This document shows, one piece after another, positions 1 to 5,332 of a stretch of 5,332 nt of DNA (position 1 is its first letter; the number at the start of each line of letters is the position of its first letter). The position numbers and the translations under genes are program-made. Source of the stretch: Methylococcales bacterium (lineage in GTDB: Bacteria; Pseudomonadota; Gammaproteobacteria; Methylococcales; UBA1147); NCBI GenBank assembly GCA_024958995.1, contig JANXGZ010000234.1, positions 1-5,332 of the forward strand, read 5' to 3'. Below the pieces are notes generated by a model. The model made no database searches, was not told where the DNA came from, and saw only the letters and a program-made list of their open reading frames with translations.

Positions 1-1310
1 GATGCCTGAAGCTTGGCCGACCATTCGGAAATAGAACGCTTGATCTGGGTGCTGTCTAGGGTCGTCAGTTCGCCTGATTTCAGCATCCTTCGCCCCGCGA
101 CCCAGACATCGGTAACCTGGTTACGGCTGGCGGAATAGGCGATCTGCGAACACGGATTGTATACCGGCAGGGTTTCCAGGCTATCCAGTGACATCGCTGT
201 GAGATCGGCTGATTTCCCGGCCTTGAGCGACCCGCAGCGGTCGTCGATGCCCAGCGCGGTGGCTCCGTTCAGCGTTGCCATTCGTAGAGCCATTGCTGCA
301 GGAACCGCACTGGCGTCACCTGCAACCCCCTTAGCGAGTAGTGCAGCGGTACGCATCTCGTCGACGATATCGAGACTGTTATTGCTTGCTGCGCTGTCGG
401 TACCAAGGGCAACGTTGATCCCGTTCTCCAGCAACTGGCTCACGGGACAGAAGCCGCTGGCTAGCTTAAGATTGGATTTCGGACAGTGAACCACGTGGCA
501 GCCGTGTTCGGCGAGTCTGGCGATTTCATCCTCGTCGAGTTGGGTCATATGGACTGCAATGAAGGAGGGGCCCAGAAGGCCCAGATTTTCCAGACGCTCC
601 AGTGGTCTTGTTCCTGTACTTTGGATCTGTTGGTCGATTTCGTCGCGTGTTTCATGCACATGCATGTGAATCGGCAACTGCAGCTCATCAGAGTACATTT
701 TCACCTTGCGCAGCGCATCATCGGATACAGAGTAAGGCGCATGTGGGGCGAAGGCTGCGTTCACCAGCGACTCGTTGCGAAGTTCGTCGTGCAGGACCAG
801 CCCCTTGCGGATGTATTCATCGCTGTTATTCGCCCAGGCGCTGGGAAAATCGATCACGATCAGTCCGATACAGGCACGAATGCCGCTCGCCAGAGCCGCT
901 CGCGCACTGATCTCCGGAAAAAAATACATATCGTTGAAACAGGTAATACCTCCGCGCAGCATTTCGGCGATTGCCAGTTCCGTTCCTTCACGGACGAACG
1001 ACTCGTCGACCCATTTTTGTTCCAGTGGCCATATCGTGCTTTGCAGCCATTCCATCAGAGGCAAGTCGTCCGCGATACCCCTCAGGAAGGACATGGGCGA
1101 GTGCGTATGGCAATTGACCAGCCCCGGAATCAGAACGTGGTCGTTCAGTGTTTCCATTGATCCAGCTTGATATTTGGCCAGAGCTTCCTCGGTGGGAAGC
1201 AGTTCGACGATTTGTCCATTGAGAATGGCGATGGAATGATGTTCCAGTATCAAGCCGTGAGGTTCGACAGGTATAATCCAGCGGGAATTGATCAGGGTAT
1301 CGACTAACAT
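1..1310 (-). CDS. mtaD: 5-methylthioadenosine/S-adenosylhomocysteine deaminase, 3'-truncated by window edge
   Basis: Cytosolic metal-dependent amidohydrolase (TRZ/ATZ-like family) that deaminates 5'-methylthioadenosine to methylthioinosine, and probably also S-adenosylhomocysteine. The frame is open for 436 codons with no stop before the edge; the family is about 440 residues, so only a few C-terminal residues are missing. Visible motifs: metal-binding HTH at residues 68-70 within PGLVNCHTHSPMSFLRG, then DDLPLMEWL at 81-89; PLE at 95-97; APHAPYS at 188-194; HMHVHET at 215-221, where H217 should bind metal and E220 should be catalytic; VH at 253-254; HCPKSNLKLASG at 275-286; and GTDSAASNN at 303-311 with metal-ligand D305. 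The N-terminal 60 residues and the region after 355 form the usual composite beta-sandwich. The ATG at 1310 is chosen because it gives the full N-terminus. No clear Shine-Dalgarno precedes it, and the only in-frame upstream alternative (GTG at 1340) has none either. It is divergent from mtnA, the next known step but one, which supports MTA rather than another aminohydrolase substrate. Confidence 0.93.
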   Translation of the reverse strand, partial: MLVDTLINSRWIIPVEPHGLILEHHSIAILNGQIVELLPTEEALAKYQAGSMETLNDHVLIPGLVNCHTHSPMSFLRGIADDLPLMEWLQSTIWPLEQKWVDESFVREGTELAIAEMLRGGITCFNDMYFFPEISARAALASGIRACIGLIVIDFPSAWANNSDEYIRKGLVLHDELRNESLVNAAFAPHAPYSVSDDALRKVKMYSDELQLPIHMHVHETRDEIDQQIQSTGTRPLERLENLGLLGPSFIAVHMTQLDEDEIARLAEHGCHVVHCPKSNLKLASGFCPVSQLLENGINVALGTDSAASNNSLDIVDEMRTAALLAKGVAGDASAVPAAMALRMATLNGATALGIDDRCGSLKAGKSADLTAMSLDSLETLPVYNPCSQIAYSASRNQVTDVWVAGRRMLKSGELTTLDSTQIKRSISEWSAKLQA

Positions 1311-1367
1311 GATTCGAAGTTGGAATGAAGGGCGCCTCACTCTATCATGGCACCGGGGACGCTGCAC
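1311..1367. promoter_or_regulatory. Short divergent spacer between mtaD and mtnA
   Basis: This 57 bp gap (36 bp if mtnA starts at 1347) is all that separates two divergent start codons. Promoters for both genes must therefore overlap each other or extend into the opposite coding sequence, unless one gene is read from elsewhere. I found no convincing sigma70 -35/-10 pair on either strand and no inverted repeat that looks like an operator. On the plus strand the GGGGA at 1355-1359 is a plausible ribosome binding site 8 nt ahead of the ATG at 1368. A regulatory role is inferred from gene arrangement, not from a recognised motif. Confidence 0.3.
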
Positions 1368-2417
1368 ATGAACAAACCGGTGATTGACATGGAGGGTTCG
1401 GTCAGGGCCCTGTACTGGTCGGACGACCGATTATCGGTTCTGGATCAGCGCGTTCTGCCGGACCAGATCTGCTACGAGGTTTTCGATACCGTGGAGGGTG
1501 TAGCCGAAGCTATCCGCTCGATGCGGGTTCGCGGCGCTCCGGCGATCGGGATTGCGGCGGCCTTCGGGGTGGTGTTGGCGGCGCGTCAGCGTTACCGTGA
1601 GAACCCGCAGGAGTGGCGCTTAGCTATCATGGACGATATCCGTTGTCTGGCTGAATCGCGGCCGACTGCCGTGAACCTTTTCTGGGCGTTGGGCGAGATG
1701 CAAGGTTGCTTCGACGGGATCACCGGAGACCCGGAACCCGCGTTGCTGAAGCATGCCACCGCCATTCACGAACAAGATGTCCAGGCCAACCTCCGTATGG
1801 GCGAACTGGGCAGTGCGGTTCTGTCTGATGCGTCAGGAGTGCTGACCCACTGCAACGCGGGTGCTCTTGCCACCGGCGGCTATGGAACTGCACTGGGCGT
1901 GATCCGGAGTGGATACCGCAAGGGCATAGAACATGTGTTTGCTACCGAAACCCGTCCCTGGAATCAAGGTGCGCGACTCACCGTCTGGGAATTCCACCAG
2001 GATCGTATCCCGGTTACCATGGTTGCAGATTCGGCTGCGGCTTCGCTGATGGCTACCGGGCAAGTTCAGTGGGTTGTTGTCGGCGCCGATAGGATTACCG
2101 CCAATGGTGATGTGGCGAACAAGATTGGCACTTATTCGCTGGCGGTTCTGGCGCGCCATCACGGGGTCCGCTTCATGGTGGTTGCCCCTACGTCCACGAT
2201 TGATCGCGAACTTGAATCCGGTCGGGATATTGTCATCGAAGAACGGGAGCAGAGCGAACTGTTGCCCCAGTACTACCTGGACAATGACAGTTGTGTTGAA
2301 GCCTGGAATCCGGTTTTCGATACCACGCCGGCAAATCTGATTGATGCGATAGTCACTGAGAAGGGTGTAGTACATGACCCTGACCAGGAAGGAATGCAGA
2401 GGCTTTTCGATGCCTAG
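1368..2417 (+). CDS. mtnA: S-methyl-5-thioribose-1-phosphate isomerase
   Basis: Converts the aldose methylthioribose-1-phosphate to the ketose methylthioribulose-1-phosphate in the methionine salvage pathway, in the cytosol. It belongs to the eIF2B-alpha/beta/delta-like family; the 349 residues match the usual 340-360. Family signatures: RVRGAPAIGIAAAFGV (53-68), RPTAVNLFWAL (98-108), THCNAGALATGGYGTALG (160-177) with C162 matching the catalytic cysteine, ETRPWNQGARLTVWE (194-208), DSAAASLM (221-228), VVVGADRITANGDVANKIGT (236-255) with D241 matching the catalytic aspartate, and NPVFDTTP (314-321). The start at 1368 is preferred because GGGGA lies 8 nt upstream and the family motif begins just after it. 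An ATG at 1347 adds seven residues but its GAAGGG (1327-1332) is 14 nt away. The stretch between EER (291-293) and NPVFDTTP reads differently from what I remember of the family, while the catalytic core is intact. The adjacent MTA deaminase supplies the pathway upstream of it. Confidence 0.95.
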   Translation: MNKPVIDMEGSVRALYWSDDRLSVLDQRVLPDQICYEVFDTVEGVAEAIRSMRVRGAPAIGIAAAFGVVLAARQRYRENPQEWRLAIMDDIRCLAESRPTAVNLFWALGEMQGCFDGITGDPEPALLKHATAIHEQDVQANLRMGELGSAVLSDASGVLTHCNAGALATGGYGTALGVIRSGYRKGIEHVFATETRPWNQGARLTVWEFHQDRIPVTMVADSAAASLMATGQVQWVVVGADRITANGDVANKIGTYSLAVLARHHGVRFMVVAPTSTIDRELESGRDIVIEEREQSELLPQYYLDNDSCVEAWNPVFDTTPANLIDAIVTEKGVVHDPDQEGMQRLFDA

Positions 2418-2492
2418 AAGTATTCTGCAAGCATGTGAGCATTGGATTGTTAGAGCCTCGGGGCTTCGAATGAAAAAAACGGATCAAACCAG

Positions 2493-3203
2493 ATGATGAA
2501 CCAGTTGATCTCTGTTGCGCTTGGCGGTTCGGTAGGGGCGTTGCTGCGCTACTTTATCTCCACCGGGGTGTATGCTTGGCTGGGCAAGGGCTTTCCCTAC
2601 GGAACCCTGGCGGTTAACGTGATTGGATCGTTCTTGATCGGGCTGATGACTGAAGCCCTGGTCTTGCAGCGGGTCGCCATCGCCATGGAATATCGGGCGG
2701 CGATCCTGATTGGCCTTTTTGGTTCTCTGACGACCTTTTCGACCTTTTCCCTGGATACCTTTTACCTGTTCGAACAAGGTAATTACGGCAAGGCAGGGTT
2801 AAATATCCTGGTTAGCGTTGCTGTCTGCTTGATCGCTGTCTGGGCAGGACTTTCGTTTGGACGCGTACTGTTTACTTCCTCGGCAGGAGTGATACACCTG
2901 TCCGGCGTTCTGTTGCCTTACGGGATCGTGATCGTTAACGCCATCGGTGCTTGCCTGATCGGGGTCGTCATGACCATACTGGCGGAAAAGGCCGGACTTG
3001 CACCTGAATACCGACTCATCCTGATGGTCGTGGTGGTGGGTGCCTTTGTTACTTTTTCCAGCCTCTACATCATTCTGAAGATGGTGGAGTTGGGTCCGGC
3101 GATCAAAAACACGGTTGTAGTTGCCTTGAGTGTTGTGGCGTTGAACGGAATGATGTGCATGCTGTTTTTCTGGGCTGGTTCGTTGCTCGGTCGACATGTT
3201 TGA
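2493..3203 (+). CDS. crcB: CrcB/Fluc fluoride channel with internal second, TM1-less repeat
   Basis: Inner-membrane fluoride exporter channel that relieves fluoride toxicity. Ordinary bacterial CrcB has about 125 residues and four helices and works as an antiparallel homodimer. This protein has 236. Residues 1-124 are a complete repeat: TM1 with ALGGSVGALLRY (9-20), TM2 with PYGTLAVNVIGSFLIG (35-50, conserved N42), broken TM3 with GSLTTFSTF (77-85, both pore phenylalanines F82 and F85), and TM4 ending WAGLSFGR (117-124). Residues 142-234 repeat TM2-TM4: PYGIVIVNAIGACLIG (142-157, N149), EYR (172-174, matching 66-68), GAFVTFSSL (183-191), WAGSLLGR (227-234). There is no TM1 equivalent between them, giving seven predicted helices. 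In repeat 2, T80 becomes V186, F85 becomes L191 and R19 has no counterpart, while F188 and N149 are kept. The start may be 2493 or 2496 (ATGATG); the ribosome site is weak. It lies 75 bp after mtnA and 109 bp before serS. CrcB identity is firm; activity of the second repeat is not. Confidence 0.9.
   Translation: MMNQLISVALGGSVGALLRYFISTGVYAWLGKGFPYGTLAVNVIGSFLIGLMTEALVLQRVAIAMEYRAAILIGLFGSLTTFSTFSLDTFYLFEQGNYGKAGLNILVSVAVCLIAVWAGLSFGRVLFTSSAGVIHLSGVLLPYGIVIVNAIGACLIGVVMTILAEKAGLAPEYRLILMVVVVGAFVTFSSLYIILKMVELGPAIKNTVVVALSVVALNGMMCMLFFWAGSLLGRHV
2595..2864 (+). repeat. CrcB repeat 1, TM2-TM4 portion
   Basis: Encodes residues 35-124 of the CrcB protein. It aligns in order with the segment at 2916-3194 through PYG, VN, IG, LIG, EYR, TFS, WAG and GR. 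The match is clear in protein but only patchy in DNA (for example around GTTAAC in both copies), so the duplication is old rather than recent. This copy carries the canonical Fluc pore residues, including both phenylalanines. Confidence 0.8.
2916..3194 (+). repeat. CrcB repeat 2, TM2-TM4 portion, diverged
   Basis: Encodes residues 142-234. Only a one-residue gap between TM2 and TM3, plus a few residues in the TM3-TM4 loop, are needed to align it with repeat 1. The TM1 region of repeat 1 (residues 3-22) has no equivalent: just 17 residues (125-141) separate the two copies, too few for another helix plus loops. Charged loop residues are sparse, and the third-helix motif has lost one pore phenylalanine and a threonine. 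Confidence 0.8.
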
Positions 3204-3239
3204 TTGATTGCTGCGGGTGATCTGCACTTGCAACCGATG

Positions 3240-3265
3240 CTGCGTACCGCATGCCGGTATTGCAG
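3240..3265 (+). other. Two-tier hairpin in the serS leader
   Basis: CTGC (3240-3243) pairs with GCAG (3262-3265), and inside it TACCG (3245-3249) pairs with CGGTA (3255-3259) around a CATGC loop, with a small G/TT internal bulge. It sits between the crcB stop and the serS ribosome binding site. No T-run follows, so it is not a standard intrinsic terminator. It could be a leader structure, an mRNA end-protecting stem or chance; nothing in it matches a riboswitch I know. Confidence 0.35.
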
Positions 3266-3292
3266 GAAACGATTACTCTTAATTCCCTGATA

Positions 3293-3298
3293 AGGAGG
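3293..3298 (+). promoter_or_regulatory. serS ribosome binding site with long spacing
   Basis: AGGAGG, within TAAGGAGG, is a near-perfect anti-16S match but ends 14 nt before the ATG at 3313, longer than the usual 5-9. An in-frame TGA at 3304-3306 rules out any earlier serS start, and the protein begins MLDPRL as SerRS proteins normally do, so the start is firm despite the spacing. Confidence 0.6.
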
Positions 3299-3312
3299 AT
3301 ACCTGAAGTCTC

Positions 3313-4587
3313 ATGCTTGACCCACGTTTGATGAGAACCCGTATTGATAAAGTGGCCAGTGAACTGGCGCGCCGTGCGTTCGATCTGGATATAGCCGCCT
3401 TCGAGGAACTGGACGGGCGGCGAAAGGAAATTCAGACCCTGACCCAGTCTCTGCAGAATCAGCGGAACAAGAGATCAAACGGTATTGGGAGAGCCAAGGC
3501 GGCGGGGGAAGATATTCAGCCGCTCCTGAAGGAAGTGGAAGACCTAGGCGATAAACTGCGGGCTTCGGAAGCTGAATTGTCTGGTCTTCAGGCGCAAATC
3601 CAGGATTTCATGCTGGATCTTCCGAACCTACTGGACGAAGCGGTTCCTGCTGGAAAAACCGAGGACGACAACGAAGAAATCAGTCGGTGGGGAGAACCCG
3701 CGGAATTTGATTTTGAAGCGATGGATCATGTTGAACTTGGAATCCGATTACAGCAAATGGATTTCGAAGTTGCGGCCAAACTGGCATCGGCCCGCTTTGT
3801 CACCCTGCAGGGTGGATTGGCGGCCATGCACCGTGCACTGATCCAGCTCATGCTCGATACACACGTCCAGGAGCACGGCTATACCGAGGTTTATGTTCCT
3901 TACCTGGTCAACAGTGACAGCATGCGTGGAACCGGGCAGTTGCCAAAGTTTGCAGAGGACCTGTTTGCAGTAAGCAACGATCCTCCGCTCTACCTGATTC
4001 CAACTGCCGAAGTTCCCGTGACCAATCTGGTTCGGGATACGATTACGGAAAACGGGCCGATGCCGCTTCGTTTTGTGGCCCATACTCCGTGTTTTCGAAG
4101 TGAAGCCGGGTCCTACGGCAAGGATGTGCGCGGCATGATCCGACAACACCAGTTTGAAAAAGTGGAACTGGTTCAGATCGTTCGTCCCGGGGAGTCAGAA
4201 GCTGGGCATGAAGAGTTGACCGGACATGCGGAGACCATCCTGCAACGGCTGGAGTTGCCGTACCGAAAGGTGCTGCTTTGTGCCGGAGACACGGGGTTTT
4301 CGTCGTCGAAAACCTACGATCTGGAGGTATGGCTGCCGGGGCAGAAAAAGTACCGGGAAATCTCGTCATGCAGCAATTTTAGGGATTTTCAGGCGAGACG
4401 GCTTTCTGCCCGCTGGCGCAATCCGGAAACTGGTAAACCGGAGCTGGTGCATACCGTGAATGGCTCCGGCCTGGCTGTAGGGAGAGCTCTGGTTGCGGTG
4501 ATGGAAAATTACCAGAAACCAGACGGGTGTATCCGTGTTCCTGAGGCTCTTCGGCCGTACCTTGGTGGCAGGGAAACGATTGGGTGA
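3313..4587 (+). CDS. serS: Seryl-tRNA synthetase, class II
   Basis: Charges tRNA-Ser (and tRNA-Sec where present) with serine in the cytosol, as a homodimer. The 424 residues match the bacterial norm of about 425-430. The N-terminus MLDPRLMRTR and residues 30-100 form the antiparallel coiled-coil arm that binds the long variable arm of tRNA-Ser; the stretch is rich in K, R, E and Q. The class II core follows: GTGQLPKFAEDLF (206-218) in the motif 1 region, TAEVPVTNL (231-239) with the serine-binding T-x-E, motif 2 FRSEAGSYGKDVRGMIRQHQ (261-280) with R262 and E264, SSCSNFRDFQARR (351-363), and motif 3 NGSGLAVGRALVAVMENYQ (383-401) with R391. No motif is damaged. The gene follows crcB on the same strand with a 109 bp gap, large enough for its own promoter, although I could not pick one with confidence. 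It ends at the hairpin terminator shared with yccA. Confidence 0.97.
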   Translation: MLDPRLMRTRIDKVASELARRAFDLDIAAFEELDGRRKEIQTLTQSLQNQRNKRSNGIGRAKAAGEDIQPLLKEVEDLGDKLRASEAELSGLQAQIQDFMLDLPNLLDEAVPAGKTEDDNEEISRWGEPAEFDFEAMDHVELGIRLQQMDFEVAAKLASARFVTLQGGLAAMHRALIQLMLDTHVQEHGYTEVYVPYLVNSDSMRGTGQLPKFAEDLFAVSNDPPLYLIPTAEVPVTNLVRDTITENGPMPLRFVAHTPCFRSEAGSYGKDVRGMIRQHQFEKVELVQIVRPGESEAGHEELTGHAETILQRLELPYRKVLLCAGDTGFSSSKTYDLEVWLPGQKKYREISSCSNFRDFQARRLSARWRNPETGKPELVHTVNGSGLAVGRALVAVMENYQKPDGCIRVPEALRPYLGGRETIG

Positions 4588-4631
4588 GGGCAGGTTGCGA
4601 GTGGTCAGGACAGAGCTTTTCGACAGCTAAT

Positions 4632-4662
4632 AAAAAAGCCCGGTGAAAACGCCGGGCTTTTT
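4632..4662. terminator. Bidirectional intrinsic terminator between serS and yccA
   Basis: An A-run (4632-4637) precedes GCCCGG (4638-4643), which pairs with CCGGGC (4652-4657), followed by five Ts (4658-4662). A T-G and a G-C pair can extend the stem inward to an AAAA loop. With A-T pairing of the flanks the stem reaches about eleven base pairs plus the inner two. Because the A-run on one side is a U-run on the other strand, the hairpin can stop both serS and the converging yccA. It lies 44 bp after the serS stop and 25 bp after the yccA stop. Confidence 0.92.
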
Positions 4663-4687
4663 GTTGTTGGCTTTGAGCTGCCGTTGA

Positions 4688-5332
4688 CTAGTCGTCGCCG
4701 CTGAATGCACCGAGGATGTGAAGCAGGCTCAGGAACAGGTTGTAGATGGATACGTACAGGCTGATTGTTGCCAGGATGTAGTTGGTTTCTCCGCCGTGAA
4801 TGATTTCGCTGGTTTGATAAAGGATCATGCCCGACATCAGTAGAATGAACATTGCCGAGACAGCCAGCGACAGAGCGGGGATGGAAAACAGCATTCCGAC
4901 CAGGCCGGCCAGAAATGCAACTAGGATCCCGACCATCAGGAAGCCGCCAAGGAAGCTGAAATCCTTGCGACTGGTGAGGACGTAGCCGGACAGGCCCAGG
5001 AAAATGATTCCGGTGCCGCCAAGTGCGGTCATGATCAGTTCCGCCCCATTGGACATGAACGTCAGGTACATGTTCAGGATCGGGCCCAGTGTCAGCCCCA
5101 TGAACCCGGTCAGAGCAAAGATGAAAATCAGCCCGGTGCTACTTTGGCTGTACTTTGTTGTGAGGAACAACAGGCCGAAATAGCCGATCAGGGTCAGGAA
5201 CGGGTTCATCGGTGCCATGTTCATCATCATCGACAGACCCGCTGTTGCGGCACTGAACAGTAAGGTCATGGAAAGCAACGCATAGGTATTTCTAAGCACC
5301 TTGTTAATTTCCAGAACTTGCGCTTCAGAACG
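4688..5332 (-). CDS. yccA: Bax inhibitor-1/YccA family membrane protein, 5'-truncated by window edge
   Basis: Inner-membrane protein of the BI-1/TMBIM (UPF0005) family. In E. coli the relative YccA is a substrate and modulator of the FtsH protease; the family is also linked to calcium leak. The window holds 214 residues up to the TAG stop, and the frame stays open to the edge, beginning RSEAQVLEINKVLRNTY, so the true start lies outside. A GTG at 5299 could be taken as a start but would cut into the conserved N-terminal lead, and full-length relatives are near 220. Seven hydrophobic helices are visible at about residues 17-37, 44-60, 65-90, 97-120, 127-149, 153-172 and 185-209 (numbered from the window edge). 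Family signatures are GPILNMY (83-89), HGGETNYI (179-186) and SLYVSIYNLFLSLLHILG (191-208), then a short acidic tail. YQTSEII (172-178) has Q where E. coli YccA, as I recall it, has an aspartate. It converges on serS. Confidence 0.9.
   Translation of the reverse strand, partial: RSEAQVLEINKVLRNTYALLSMTLLFSAATAGLSMMMNMAPMNPFLTLIGYFGLLFLTTKYSQSSTGLIFIFALTGFMGLTLGPILNMYLTFMSNGAELIMTALGGTGIIFLGLSGYVLTSRKDFSFLGGFLMVGILVAFLAGLVGMLFSIPALSLAVSAMFILLMSGMILYQTSEIIHGGETNYILATISLYVSIYNLFLSLLHILGAFSGDD

Noticed and set aside
157..1170. Several open plus-strand frames of 100-224 codons (for example 157-489, 486-1160, 775-1170)
   Set aside because: They lie wholly opposite the mtaD coding sequence, show no family motifs and have low-complexity shadow-like composition, whereas the minus strand carries a complete amidohydrolase motif set.
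1833..2375. Minus-strand frame of 180 codons inside mtnA, and similar antisense frames in crcB and serS
   Set aside because: They are fully antisense to genes with intact family motifs and have no recognisable domain or start signal.
2454..2465. Small AGCC-TCGG-GGCT hairpin after mtnA as a terminator
   Set aside because: The stem is only four strong pairs and is followed by an A-rich, not T-rich, stretch on the plus strand.
2418..2492. Possible fluoride riboswitch upstream of crcB
   Set aside because: I could not find the conserved GGCGATGG-type start, the pseudoknot partner or the CTGATG-like end of the fluoride (crcB) motif. A covariance-model search would settle it.
2865..3203. Second half of crcB as a separate gene or as a DUF190 domain
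   Set aside because: The frame is continuous with no stop or internal ribosome site, and the sequence matches TM2-TM4 of CrcB rather than the DUF190 protein often encoded near crcB.
3229..3293. Candidate sigma70 promoter for serS (TTGCAA or TTGCAG with downstream AT-rich hexamers)
   Set aside because: No -35/-10 pair has 16-18 bp spacing with a reasonable -10; the best combinations are off by several bases.
5297..5299. GTG as the start codon of the yccA homologue
   Set aside because: The frame continues upstream to the window edge with residues RSEAQVLEINK, which look like the normal lead-in to the conserved VLRNTY segment; family length also requires a longer N-terminus.

Overview
The window is ordinary chromosomal DNA from a gammaproteobacterium, probably of the Pseudomonas/Marinobacter/Halomonas type. 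This is inferred from protein resemblance, mid-50s percent GC judged by eye, and gene neighbourhoods. An MTA deaminase next to mtnA is the Pseudomonas-style methionine salvage arrangement, and crcB directly before serS is a recurrent gammaproteobacterial pairing. I see no mobile element, CRISPR array, tRNA or rRNA.

Layout. Positions 1-1310, minus strand, hold a nearly complete 5-methylthioadenosine/S-adenosylhomocysteine deaminase (mtaD); only its extreme C-terminus lies beyond the left edge. A spacer of about 57 bp separates it from the divergent mtnA (1368-2417, plus), the methylthioribose-1-phosphate isomerase. Then come a CrcB/Fluc fluoride channel gene (2493-3203, plus), serS (3313-4587, plus), and a strong hairpin terminator (4632-4662). 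Converging on that terminator is a YccA-type Bax-inhibitor-1 membrane protein (4688-5332, minus), whose 5' end lies beyond the right edge.

How the genes work together. mtaD and mtnA both act in recycling of 5'-methylthioadenosine: deamination to methylthioinosine, phosphorolysis by an enzyme not in this window, then isomerisation of methylthioribose-1-phosphate. crcB, serS and yccA are not obviously functionally linked to that pair. The conserved crcB-serS order looks like genomic habit rather than a pathway.

Most notable point. The crcB product is 236 residues, about twice the usual bacterial length. Its second half is a diverged copy of the first that lacks the TM1 equivalent. Losing one helix would invert the second repeat relative to the first, so the single chain could hold the antiparallel pair that ordinary bacterial Fluc channels make from two identical subunits. 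Several pore residues are altered in the second repeat, suggesting one active and one vestigial pore half, as in eukaryotic FEX proteins. I read the repeat directly; the topology and pore consequences are inference.
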